From positions 3,844,001 through 3,908,000 of the forward strand of contig MOWL01000067.1 in NCBI GenBank assembly GCA_002110485.1: a stretch of 64,000 bases of DNA, in the 5' to 3' direction. The translations under genes and the position numbers were made by a program. Positions 1 through 11,162 of the stretch are shown piece by piece (position 1 is the first letter of the stretch; each line of letters begins with the position of its first letter). Origin of the DNA: Emergomyces orientalis (Eukaryota > Ascomycota > Eurotiomycetes > Onygenales > Ajellomycetaceae). The notes below the pieces were generated by a model, which had not been told where the DNA came from, made no database searches, and was given only the letters and a program-made list of their open reading frames with translations.

Positions 1-763
1 GAATCCCGTTAGGAGCAGTAGGCTGACCCGAGCGACCGTTGCCGCTGCCCCGGCCATTCGGCGTGTTTCTAAGCCTTTGGCCCCGACCCTCGTGTCGGGA
101 CATATTTCGAGCGGTGACAGGCTGGGATCCGTCCACAAAATCAGGTCTACTCGAGCCATCGTTTCCGTTCGCCTGGTCGTTATGTGTGTGTCTCGGCTGC
201 AGCTGTCGAGTCTCGGGCCGGGGCACGGCGCTGTTAGGATGTAATTCGTTTGGAGCTGCACGTTCATCTAAGCTATCGTGGCTGGCTGGGTTCCCTGGAA
301 CCGGGGAGCCACTCCTAACTGTCGTCACCCCGTTCCTCTCTCCCTCCTGCGTACTCTCATAACCACGCAAATCCAGTTCCAAGGGAAGCCCAACCGAGTA
401 AGGCGTGAGGATATCTCGTGGAAAATCTACGTTCGCTAGGCGTAAGTTAGTTTTGGAAATCCTTGAAACGATATTGCTCGCGTGAATTATGGATTGATAC
501 ATACCAGTAAATGCCCTCTCCTCTGCGAGCCCCCCAATCTCCACCAGATAATCGTCCATTATATGTGGGAGTCCGATTCCGAACCCCTGGTCCTCAGGGT
601 CCGGTGTAGCTGTATTGCTAGGATGTGTTAGCCTTTGCTCACTCTGAATTTAACACTACTCGGCTTACCTTCGAACCTGTGGAATCTCCGTGGAATCGCA
701 GGTGGCTCCACCGCTAGAGGAACTACTACGGGAACCTCCCCGGGTACGTATGGGTTGTGGCAT
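1..763 (-). CDS. Partial gene, uncharacterised protein (3' end off the left edge)
   Basis: I do not recognise the family. Reading the minus strand, an ATG at 763 opens a frame (exon 763..669) that joins, across a 51-nt intron (668..618, GTAAGC donor, GCTAAC branch site, CTAG acceptor), to an exon open from 617 to the window edge. The joined frame gives about 237 residues. It has a Ser/Gly/Arg-rich start (MPQPIRTRGG...), a middle that looks folded (MDDYLVEIGGLAEERAF, then DFPRDILTPYSVGLPLELD), and from about residue 135 a disordered tail rich in Asn, Gly, Arg, Pro and Gln. A TATAAAA box lies 124 nt upstream of the ATG. An upstream exon using the TTCGCAG at about 790 is possible, so the start is not certain. 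The exact branch site and the frame kept across the intron argue for a real gene. Confidence 0.6.
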
Positions 764-886
764 ATTTGCTTCTGTTCTAGGAAATCGCTGCGAATAATGA
801 GAAGCGCCAGGTCAAATCGAAACAGTTGGTAATTATTGAGAATGCTCTGCTACGAAGAGAAGTTTTCGTATATGCGACTTCCCTCC

Positions 887-893
887 TTTTATA
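887..893 (-). promoter_or_regulatory. TATA box of the left-edge gene
   Basis: TATAAAA read on the minus strand, followed by a purine-rich GGAGGGAAG and placed 124 nt before the ATG at 763. The position suits a fungal core promoter. Assignment is by motif and position only. Confidence 0.4.
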
Positions 894-1051
894 GGTTGGA
901 AAGGGTGCAGGTGTCCTACACTACGGTGATCGACACGGGCACCTCGACATTAAAAAATCCTAGCCCAATCCTACCATTAAAGATACGTTGAATATTGGAA
1001 CCAAAGTGAGGCAACCAGCACCAGTTGGCTACTGACATGAAAGCCTCCCCG

Positions 1052-1066
1052 CCCCCCCCCCCCCCC
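1052..1066. repeat. C15 homopolymer
   Basis: Fifteen consecutive C on the plus strand, directly followed by GG. No gene covers it. It is length-unstable and error-prone to sequence. Confidence 0.85.
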
Positions 1067-3235
1067 GGAGTTTGTGTTTTTGGATAATGATACAATTGGT
1101 GCCAGAAATGGATTCTGTCACAAGTCTTAGATTCGCCCACGCCAGTATGTCGTTAGCTTTGGCTGCCTTCTCTCACTTCCAAATGCTCTGTTCGTTTTCT
1201 CCTTCAAATAAATCGTTCAATCCTCCTGTTGACAGTGATAACGGCCTTGCGTCTACATCGTCCGGTAGTGCAGTCTCCAAAACCATTGACTCACAGGAGA
1301 ATTCGCGAGGCCAGTTCTGTCTTCGCTAGGATGTCCAATGATAGCCACCACAAAAATGGCATCCTGACCTTCGCTAGAAGGGATTTGCGTTGGGAAACGC
1401 CGGTAGGACACCTTCCAGCTGGGGTATGTTTTTATTTTCCCACTAGCAGACATCCTCTTGCTCCTTTTGACTTTCTTCTTTTTTTCTTCCTTCATATTTT
1501 CCCGCATGTTTGACCTCTGCCATCGAGAAACCAAACCGCCTTTACCTGAGCTCAAACATGAGATATAAGTTACAAGCAAAGGCACGATTATTATACTATA
1601 AGGGAAAAGAGGGCTACATATCAATTATCGGAAAATTCGCAGGAGATTTCTATTTACCCCCCTCTTAGCGGCTGGCACTCTATAAGCAAAAAGTGGGACC
1701 TTTCACTCCGCATTTTAGTACCTCAGCTGTCTCCATACGTATCCGACCAGGGATAAAATTTCAATACTCAGTAAGAAGTCGGCGGCTTTGGTAGACTGTT
1801 TGCTTGAACGCCGTAGCGCGGATTATGTTGGCAGAACATTATTTTTGAAACCATGACTGCAAATTGACTTTGATGGTGAATTTGAACTTGTGATGATGAC
1901 TTAAACTTGTGATGAGTTGATGCTAAATCATCCTAACTTCTCTTCTACCAGTATTATACTGATGTTTTAACTACAACATTTAAAGCATTTGAATGGTGGA
2001 TATTTTCTCTTCTCCCTTCTAAGCGCACCTGTGGGAGTTTTCATCCAGAGCCCATGTTCAGAGGATAAATCACTATGCGTGTTTGAGTGAGGACATGTGA
2101 GTTTTACAACTTTTCACCTCAACTTTTCTAATTCTTCACTTCCATTCCCACCCGCTTCTCATATCTTGGAGCTACAACCTCGCTGATGCATGAATTGCGG
2201 CGCTTTCGAGAAGGTTGCCTTATTAAGGTCAAATGAGGAGCCCAACTTGCTGACTTGTTGATTTTCGGTCAACACAGGAAACTCTGCCGGACTGCAGACA
2301 GACAATGTTCAGTCCTTACAATGCCTGTTTACAGTTCAGATCCTTTGAAGTGAGGCAACGTCAATGATAAATGCTCCAAACATGTTAGGAATGGTTGCCT
2401 TTTATCAAGGCAAATTGATCGCAATGTGTCCCTGCTCCCTGGTTTGCTTTGTGGGGGATAGGTTCCTTGAGAAGTCTGAGCTGGTCCTTCCAATGGGGAG
2501 AGTTCGTCGCGCTCTCGCTGGCCCCTGCCAATCGAACCCGAAAAACCAAGAAAAGTGTGGGAAAAAGTAAAAAATACACTAAAGAGGCAATGCATGGTGT
2601 TCTTCCTCTCCCCCGCCCTTCAAAAAGTTTTCTTGAGCACAACCCTCTTTCGTTTACTTCCCCCCAGATTTGCTCCATTAGTTCGCCAAAAAATCACCCA
2701 ATGTATGGGGTGGAGATTTGTGGAATAGAACTGAGGCTGATTAGGCATGGAGTAAGTGAGAGGGGAGTCGGCCTTAAAAAACAATGCGATTCAACAGATG
2801 TGTCAAGCACTGAATGGATCCCATCTTTTTGTGTGCTCTATGATCTGGATACATAGCCCCGCGAAGGAGATATTCGAATCCGGAAGTCTGTTTATCCCCA
2901 GGGCGCACCCCTTTTAAGGTTCCCGCCAAATCCATGGTTCCATGGATGTGCGACGGGTGACGGGTGCTGGAGTGGAGCCAATCTGCTCCACGGCTTTGTT
3001 GCCCACTCTGCCAAGCGACTAGTTATGGATTACGCTAGGCACACATGCTTAACGTCAAATAGCCGCGTCGACAAGCCAGTTTTGCATGATACCGGAAACT
3101 ACCTTCTGTTTTGATCACCACAACTCTGCAGCAATTTTAACCAATTTGACAGCCCAACGCAGGGCGTGAGAAGCTCTCCCTCAGGAATTTCCCGGGTATG
3201 GGGATTTCGCTGGCTACTTTTGCTCCAGCCCACAT

Positions 3236-3615
3236 TCAAATGCCACCACCAATGGTCATGGTCACTAATTCAAAGGAGCGGTGTAAGAAAAATGTTATGG
3301 AGTCTGAGCCCCCCGCTCTCGTCTCGCTCTTTAGGGCTGTGTTGATCATTGCTCTGATATCGATCAAGGTCGGAGCTTTCCGTGGAACGCAGACGCCCGG
3401 TAAATACTGAAGATCGCCAGTTGGCAAAATGGAGGCGGAAATGCACCCGCAGAAGATACCAAGAATGTAAAAAGTGAGGTGTGAAGATGCTTGCCACAGA
3501 CACTAATTGGGTTAAACGGATAGCCCTGGCCAACCAGAACACGTTGTATCAAAAATCCGCCGCCGAAGAACAGCAACACTACTATGGGGGACTTTAGCTG
3601 ATATCCTTCGGCCAC
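3236..3615 (-). pseudogene. Possible eroded membrane-protein fragment
   Basis: Two overlapping minus-strand frames both look protein-like. The one starting at 3615 has a hydrophobic run (IVVLLFFGGGFLIQRVLVG). A second frame runs from about 3427 to 3236, with segments such as RKAPTLIDIRAMI and FELVTMTIGGG. A single frameshift or an unplaced short intron near 3430-3470 could join them. I recognise no family and found no convincing start or splice sites. It could equally be random open frame, so treat it as a candidate relic only. Confidence 0.15.
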
Positions 3616-4129
3616 ACGTAGTTAACCACTTGACAAGCAAGGGTTCGGTGGATTTGCAAAAAATGCATCTCGTATTTTACCCCTTCTCAACCAGGTTTTT
3701 TCCGGCACCATGCAACACCTAGATTCTCAGGCGACTAGTGCATGTCTAGACATGGAGTACTTTTTTAAAGCAATCCATTATAAAAGACAGTATTCTTTTG
3801 CAGACTGATTTGACACCTGCAGTAGTTTTATCCGATAGTAGCAAGCGTAAAAACAATAACATTCCTTCCAATTGCAAGTAGATCCAAACTTGCCCTGCAG
3901 AGTTGTTCGCGAGGCATTATTCAGGCCATGCCCAGAATTCTGACAATTACCTGCATCTGAGTCCTAGCTTCTAGCGTTGACGCTTCTGGTTCTAGCAGAA
4001 ATTGCTTTTTTCTCCCCTTTCAATGGTTCTTTTGATTTCTTTCTCTGTCCATGAGCTGAGCGTTATATTCACCTCTCAAGCCCCAGTTCCCTTGTTCCTG
4101 CAGCGGCGAGTTGGCATATTCCCATTATT

Positions 4130-4510
4130 CTAGGCATCAACCGGAAGTCTCTTCCCGGTGTCATCAACGCTTAGCGTTTTGCCTTCCTCCTGGCTCTCTC
4201 TTTTCTTGTTTTCCTCCTTTCTTTTTTCGATTCTGTAGCGGCGGTATCGGCGGATGACATTCAGAATATATCCACTTCTACCGACTTCCGCTCCTGGGAA
4301 GGGGAGTCCACCAAAGCGGGGAATATGATCCATGTTCCCCGGGCGCCTTTTAGCCTCTAAAATTTCAATTTTGTTTTTTGCAGGTAATCTGGTAGTCTTG
4401 CCAGGCGCCGCTAAAAAGTCAACCAGGTGCCGCACCAATTGGCCATCGGCTCCACGCTCTGATGTTATTGAAAGCCACGTCCATTCTTTAGTTAGATATT
4501 CTGTTCTCAA
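4130..4510 (-). CDS. Unassigned ORF, 126 aa
   Basis: A minus-strand frame of 126 codons, the longest in the first 6 kb. The first two thirds are mixed and soluble-looking (LVRHLVDFLAAPGKTTR, then IPRFGGLPFPGAE). The end is a strongly basic, charged helix-like segment (RRYRRYRIEKRKEENKKRE). No family is recognised and no flanking exons with convincing splice sites were found. It may be a small gene, an exon of a larger lost gene, or chance. Confidence 0.25.
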   Translation of the reverse strand: MRTEYLTKEWTWLSITSERGADGQLVRHLVDFLAAPGKTTRLPAKNKIEILEAKRRPGNMDHIPRFGGLPFPGAEVGRSGYILNVIRRYRRYRIEKRKEENKKRESQEEGKTLSVDDTGKRLPVDA

Positions 4511-6134
4511 TCTGAGTATTGACTCACCACTTGGGTCCGCAGAAGCTGCATACCTAGTGCTGTAATTTCTTGTTGCTCCCTTTTTTCATGAGCCAGGGTC
4601 AAGTTAGTTTTGCCCCAAAATTACTTGCCGCTCACCCCGCCTCAATCGTGATATTGCAGCCTTCTTGCCTGCATCCTTTCGTGCCACCTTGCGTAGCGTC
4701 AGTTAGAAAATTTTGGTTCCCAAGATGACTCCCATATCCACGCGAAAATCATATTAAAATGAAAGGCTATTCTCCCTTGCATCATTAGAGTGGTTGGTGG
4801 CGATCCTGCTAACGGAAACTTGTGAGGTTCAAGCACATCACACCCAGCCGGGCTGCAGATCAAGTACGACATCCTCAAACCGCCAGCAACCGTAACCTAC
4901 CCTTCAGCATCACTCAACGAGCGTACATCGAGCTCTTACATAATATTCGAAATCCCAAAGGCGAATGGCCGAAAGCGATTGCGGATATCCTGCAAACTTC
5001 CAAAAAGTTGTCCATCTCGAGGAAAGCTGTCACAGGGAACACAATAATCAAGATTCATCAATTTTACCTCTCAATTCTAATATATTCAACCTCTACATTC
5101 AGTGAATGCTTTTCAACACCGATGGTTGAGAAAGGTTTTCAAATGAAAACCAGCCGTTTTTAATAATTTAAATTGTTTTGACGTCAAATTTGCCTTTTTA
5201 TGAACTCGACAAGAGATCTGCCCAACCGTGTGTGCCCAGGTCCGTCGAGTTTGTCATGGGGCTGCGAGCTTGCGAAGCCTCATTGGCAGTGTCTTGATAG
5301 GCCTTATAAATATATAGGGCTGATAGTCAACATTTGGTTAACGAATATCTCCGAAGCACGAATTAACCACCCCACACCAAATTAGCTACGGAACGCTTGG
5401 AGCCAAAAGGGGGCTGGCGTGTTTCTGGTACATTTCTGAAGTGATGACGGAATCAACCGTAGCTCACTTTTCTACGCGAATGGCAGTGTCTGTCTTCCAC
5501 CTATCCAACGAAAGGGACATTTTGGATTGGTCCGAATATTCAAAGGCTGCATTAACACGAGGATGAGGTATGGCGTATGAGGAATATGTAACGGCCATCC
5601 CCTTCCATAGGCCCACGATGAGGAAATCTGAAATTTCGAAATTAGCTGTGAATCCAGAATTTTATGTATCCAGAGTTTGGAGTTTTGAGTCGGCCTGAAT
5701 ACTTCCCCAGGAGGGTTAGAGATCGAAGGCTGGGGGCTTCACATATCACACATCAGCTTCAATCAATCCGCCTTCAGTCGGAATATTCGGCTTTTCTTTT
5801 CAGTTTTTCAAAGTTTCTAGCATTTAATTTGAGGTGGTACCAGCGTTGCGGCGCTTGACTAGCGCAATGAAACTTGAAGTGCAAGGAACACAAGGAGACA
5901 GTTTTATTGTGAGATCTTTAATGATTCAAGGGGAAGAATAAGACAACAGAAACAAAATTTGAACCTTATACAACAGGTTTAAGACGTTGTCATCCTGTTC
6001 ATCTTCCTCATCTTTGTTTTAAAATGCTTTCCTTCGTGCACCATTTAATATAGATATCTAACTTCGCTCTTGATGAATTAACTGATGTTCAGATCTCTCA
6101 GAAGAAGTGGGATAATTATTAATACATGGCCAGT

Positions 6135-6286
6135 TGTACATGTACTGTACATGCACTCTATTATTTGGCAAAATGGCTTGCTTAATTATCCTTTTCTTTG
6201 TGATTTGGCTTTGGTTGAATTGAGAACAGCATTTTTTATATAGTGATGAGTGGCAGTGGGTCTATCGCGTGTATGGTACAGTACAT
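6135..6286. repeat. Paired GTACTGTAC/GTACAGTAC palindromic motifs
   Basis: 6135-6153 reads TGTACATGTACTGTACATG and 6275-6286 reads GGTACAGTACAT, the same core in opposite orientation about 140 bp apart. Similar copies occur in the far-right gene desert. Function unknown. Confidence 0.6.
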
Positions 6287-6866
6287 ATTCGATAGTTGTA
6301 TGTAAAATCATAACAGTTTTAACAGCTATTCAAATAAGTATCCCATCCAGGCCTCTTTTTCCCAATGACCATTCATTAGCGTCACGAAAGTCGGTCCATG
6401 CTATCATCCCGCCCCCTACCGTACTCCATACATTCCCACATTAGGCTCGTGGTAGAAATAAATAATTTCAACAAACAAAGGGACAGACGCCTTGCAAATC
6501 GTACAAAGCTAATGGATCAAATAAGATATCACAAATGTTAAGGTGGAAAATACCGCAAGAAGAAACAAACGCAAACACACCACACATACGAACCGTGTTC
6601 TACCCATAAGCTCCTAGCCTCTTATGCCCTTAACAAAACATCTCTGAAATCCCTCGCGGTCAGCTCTTTCGCGCGCGCCTGTGTCGCCAATCAACCCATC
6701 TCCACCAGCCCCCCATTATTACACTTCTATCCGATCCGCATATGCTCCGTGCAGCCAGTGTTGCGCTCCACGATTGCAGCAGCATCATTTCTATCCCCCT
6801 TCCAGGGTCGCTGGATGCTGGGAAAGGATTGCATGGACCTTTTCCGCTATATGGAAATCATTCCCC

Positions 6867-7165
6867 TTATTCTTCTTTTTCAAGTTGACCAACCGAGGAA
6901 ACGGATTTCCGCTTGAACTTGACGGGTTTACTTTCGATATGACGTGTCGTTCTCAGAGCCCAAGGTTTGGGAGGAGCCAACAATTCCGCGACGGGTTCAT
7001 CTATCCTAGGGCATGTGGAGGGAGAAAACGTTCTGCGGACACAAGGCGGATCAGTCAATGGATGGTATTGTTGAGGAGAGTGTGGTTTTGGAGGGTAACC
7101 ACTTCTGAGGCACTGGCCTTTCCACCAAGGTGGTACAATTGTCTCAGGCCGGAGTCAGGAGTAGT
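6867..7165 (-). CDS. Probable 3' exon of an uncharacterised gene
   Basis: On the minus strand a frame opens after a TGA near 7167 and runs about 99 codons to a TAA at 6867 without any ATG, so it would have to be a spliced C-terminal exon. The sequence is proline-rich (VPPWWKGQ, GYPPKPHSPQQYHP), then IDEPVAELLAPPKPWAL, and ends in a basic/acidic tail KPVKFKRKSVSSVGQLEKEE. That composition looks like a genuine fungal C-terminus. A possible acceptor is CCTGAG at about 7157 with CTGAC upstream. A candidate first exon starts at the ATG at 7732 (MYTWEEILSSRTRQL), but I could not join the pieces in frame. Family unknown. Confidence 0.35.
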
Positions 7166-7872
7166 GATGACGAAGGTTTCCCATTCATTGTCAACAGATA
7201 CAAAAGTTTACCCTGGGGTTCATCCCAATGCCATGGCTTGTTTTTTCGTCCCTTTCTTTTCTATTTCTTACGCCCATATCTAGTCTCCCTGGTGGCCCAT
7301 GTTGAAAGTCTCTGGTAAAGAGATAAACGCAGCCGAGAGAATTCCGTGTTTTAGCTCTGGTTGGTTTTCTCCTACTGTCTAAGAGAGCTCCTGGTAGGGA
7401 TCCTTGAGATCTAACTCCGTTAGATATAACAATAATGTAGGCGTAACAACTCATAACATAAGACGTAAGTCTCACTGAAAAATTTCAGGGGAAGAACAGC
7501 TAGCAATTGGTGATGGTGACGGAGAGTGGCGGATGTGGAAAATAACTTCGTGAGAAAAAAGTAAAGTCATATGAGATAAGTTTATAAAAGCGCTGTCGAA
7601 TACAATCACACTGTAGCTGATATAGGAAGCAACCCTCAACCTGCTGTCTCCGTTCATGTTCAGCCAGGGTAATGTGCCCACTGAGGTGAGCTGTCTGGTT
7701 CTAGAAGAAAGGATTTCCTCCCAAGTGTACATTGGTTTTCCCAATCCCTCATGTCAAATCTCATCCAAACAAACAAACCGAGTACCTATGTATGCGCTTT
7801 GTTTCTTTCTTTATTTTTTTCTTCTTTTTTTTTCTTCAATTCTCTTTCCTTTCACGGGGGCTTATAATTACA

Positions 7873-10301
7873 TCAAGTCTTCCGCGCCCTGCGCAGTCGC
7901 CTCTTCTTCCTTTGACACGCATCAATCGCCTCTTCCGTAAGAATGTCCCCAGGCAACCGAAACTCCCGCGCCGCTACTTCCGGCAGCGGCTGCCCGAACG
8001 CGGTCCGAGTGCGGCCGCGTCTAATTTTGCCAACGGCGGCGTCGCGTAGGTGCCGTTTCATATAGAACGATGTGAACGGTTGTGCTTCTGGCTGGGGCGG
8101 TGGGGTCGGTGCCGGTGCGGATGTGTGTGTTGTGGCGGGGCTAGGGGCACGGGCAGCTCGGTCAGAATCGCGGCCAGCAGGGGCAGGGTAGGATGTGGAT
8201 GTAGATGTAGGTGAGGATGAGGATGAGGATGAGGAGGAAGATGTAGTGGGTATGGAAACATGTTTAGGAAGTAGGTTGCTGTGGCGTGCTGTGTTGGAGG
8301 AGGCTGATATAGCTTCTTGATGAAGCTGGCGGGCTGCCCAGGCATCGACATCATTGATGTCTGGAGGCTCACCGTAGGTTTGGAAGTTTGGAGCGAGAGG
8401 GTCCAGCTCCCCGTTCGGTTGGGGGCCGGTGTCTTCTTCCTCTATGCTGGATTGGCCAACGGTTTCCTCGGCTTCATCTTGCTCTTCAGCTTCGTCCTCG
8501 TCCTCGTCCTCGTTCTCAGGTTCCGTTTCTTCGTGATCATCTTCTTCATTTTCGTCATCGCCTTCATCAGCAATGTGCTGATCTCTTTCAATCTTCCTTC
8601 GTCTCTCCTCTTCTTTCCATACTCTGAATTTCTCAATTAATGCGGACACCTCTTTGATAAAATACACGCGTTTCGGTTCGTATAATTTCTTCTCCGTCTC
8701 TGTGATTCCGCTTATCCCCATAACTCGCAGCCAATCATGACCCTGTAACTCATCCAGTAATCGATCCAGCTGGACCTTTTCGTGCTGAGCCCTCTCCCTC
8801 TCGATATTTCGTAACTGCTTTTCTTGCCGTTCAATCCTCCGGTGGGCTTTGAAGTAGACATCGTCATCCAGCGGATCCTTTGATGGTTTCCTATTATTAT
8901 TTACCGGTAATCGTAGGTCCAGTATTTGGGCATCATGGAGATCGAGAAGTGGGTTGTCCATTGCCGATTGCGCGACATGGCCATTTGTTAGATTTCGTTT
9001 GTCTTGTTTCCCTCGAAATTTGGCCGCCGGGGCATTTGTCGGTGCAGGATCAGGTACAATGGATTGGGTGAGATCGTCGATGAGTAGGACCGTGGTATCT
9101 GCGGAGAGGAATTCTGCTGAAGGTTAGCAAGGGAAAGCAAAAATATTAAGATATACAAGCAGAGCAATCCAAACCAAAAAAAAGATAGAATCAACATGTA
9201 AATTGAATATAACATCACCACAAAACAAGAAATTATATGCAATCAACTTAAATAGGAGAATTCATAAAACTCACCAGGCTTCACAGGCTCCAGACTAAGG
9301 ATCTGCTCATAATTCTGAAAATACATCGCCAATTCGCTCTTCGACCTTGACCCTCCATCATTAGACCGTAACGACCTCTTCTCCCGACCAACGACAGTAG
9401 GAGGAGAATTCCCATCCTTCAACAAGTTGTTATTATGCGTATCATCACCAGCGCCACCACCACCACCACCACCACCACCTCCTCCTCCTCCGCCAATTCC
9501 GAGAGCGGTCGCATTGGCATTCCTGAGACTAAAAATTTTATTATTTTTATTGTTATCATTATCATTATCCCCAAACGTCGTCCCATCAACCTTCTTCTCC
9601 ACATCTTCGCTCACCGCCACGAGCGGATGATGTTGGTGACTGTGTGCAGATTTGCGGGTTGTCCGAGTTATGGCCGATGCGGGGGACGATGACGATGGGA
9701 GGCGGGGCGGGGCGACCAGCGTGGTGGTCCTACTACTATTATTAGCAGCAGCAGCAGTAGTATGACCACCAGTAGCCGACCGCGTTCGAGACGCAGCTGA
9801 TGTTGATGATGCTGTTGCTGTTGTTGTTGTTGTTGGTTCGGGGGTCAGTAGACCTTGCGAGTCCCTGCTGCGCAAGGGAAGCTTAGCAGGCCCGGTGATG
9901 GATGCCTGGTCATGATGGCGACCATCCAGCTTTGCCTTTTTGCAAGGCCGTTCGTGGGCCGGAATTGTCTTGGTGGGTTGGCGTTGGTGTTGGGGGGGTG
10001 GAGGGCCAGGGCGGGCGGAGGAGGCAGGGGGTGGGGAGAGCGAGAAGGGGAGCGTGGGTTGTTTGAGGGGTTTTAGTTTGTTTTGTAGTTGTTTGTGCTT
10101 TTGTTGTTGATGTTGTTGGACTATGGCATTTCGTCGTGTGGTGATGGTGGAGGAATTGGAGGTTGTTTTGGTGCTGGTGGTGTCGTGAGCGAAGGAGGAA
10201 ATTTTGCTCCGTGGATCGGGCGACGGGGCTGGAGGAAGAGGAGGAGGATCTCTGTGTCGTACGGAGGAAAATCTCAACGTCGGTGCTGAGCGAGCAACCA
10301 T
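7873..10301 (-). CDS. SAS4-like protein (something about silencing complex subunit 4 domain)
   Basis: Two exons, 10301..9275 and 9098..7873, give 750 aa. The 176-nt intron has a GTGAGT donor and a GCTAACC branch before CTCTCCGCAG, and joins ...EPVKP to DTTVLLIDDL in frame. About residues 420-500 form the conserved block of the SAS4 family: DDVYFKAHRRIERQEKQL, a Lys/Glu coiled coil, then LQGHDWLRVMGISGITETEK. A short conserved C-terminal motif follows (FGQPLPEVAAREFRLPGDIL) before a basic tail RKKRRLRRARKT. In yeast, Sas4 holds together the SAS histone acetyltransferase complex acting on histone H4 K16; a nuclear chromatin role here is inferred from family. The first 340 residues are disordered, with Pro, Gln, Ser/Thr and a G12 homopolymer, plus a poly-Ser tract and a long Glu/Asp stretch in the second exon. 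Confidence 0.8.
9463..9492. repeat. CCA/CCT trinucleotide repeat coding poly-Gly
   Basis: A (CCACCA..)(CCTCCT..) run inside the first exon of the SAS4-like gene, read as a run of about 12 Gly on the minus strand. Such coding microsatellites vary in length between strains. Confidence 0.8.
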
Positions 10302-11162
10302 GGCGAGATGGAGATTGGTCGCTGGCGGGTCATGGCCCTTCTAGTGATAAGAGATGGAGCACTGAGGAGGGTTTCTCGACTCGCTTTGGATAGAATATCG
10401 GGCTGGCTTTTCTTGTCTCTCTTTCTCGTCGCAGTTTAGTTCTTCAGTTCAAGTGCTTTCGCTGTCGTCGTCGGCGACGTCGCGGAAGGGGGGCGAATGT
10501 ATTCTTTACACCCGTGGTGACAGTACGGGAGAAATATTACGGGTGAATGGCTGCGAAACAGGGTGGTATTCATACATACATACTAGCCCTCGTACCGGGT
10601 GTTGCTTGTATCACACAGGGCATAATTAGGCCTCGGGGTACCTTGCGCAGTGAAAGTTACCGTGGATGACACAGGTATTGACTTGTCACACATACCGTCT
10701 GCCAGATTAGATAATCCCCTAAAATTGGGATTTTCCATCCGTCTACCGAGGAACCAGGGCTACAGGGAGCATTGGAGTTAACAATACGTACCCCTTAGGC
10801 AGTCTTGAGGTAGAACATCGATTTAAATTAACTGTGAGGTTCGTGGTAAGTTTAAATTTTAGCATCCAGAAGAAGAAGGAAACTAAATGAAAATCTCATA
10901 TCGGCCCAGAACAGCAAACACTGGGGTCTAAACCTTCAGGCAATATTAAAAATAATTAAAAAACCACTGGCGATTTAAACTGGAAAGGAATGAGGGTCTG
11001 CTCTTTGCGATTTATGTCGTTGCGTATTTCGTTATCATAAAAAGAACCGGGAGGGTATATATACGAATTAAAAAAAAAAATAATAGAGAAAAAAATATTT
11101 TTAGAGAAAGGAGAGAGAAAAATCCGAAAAGAAAAATTTAAAAAATTTAAAAAATTAAACCG
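10302..11162. other. Intergenic, AT-rich right half
   Basis: Region between the SAS4-like start and the stop of the Ypt35-like gene. Near 10440-10500 is a pyrimidine- and CG-rich stretch that probably belongs to the SAS4-like promoter. From 11040 to 11160 it becomes A-rich (runs of A with AATTTAAAAAATTT), consistent with the 3' flank of the next gene. No ORF of note. Confidence 0.5.

Larger units (their letters stand above)
894..6866. other. Gene-poor intergenic stretch
   Basis: About 6 kb in which I can support no complete gene. It holds a C15 tract (1052-1066), the unassigned ORFs at 4130-4510 and 3236-3615, and a cluster of GTACTGTAC-type palindromes (6135-6153 and 6275-6286). Other open frames are short, lack splice-joined continuation and have no recognisable sequence. 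Base composition is ordinary, and I saw no terminal repeats or transposase motifs. Confidence 0.5.
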
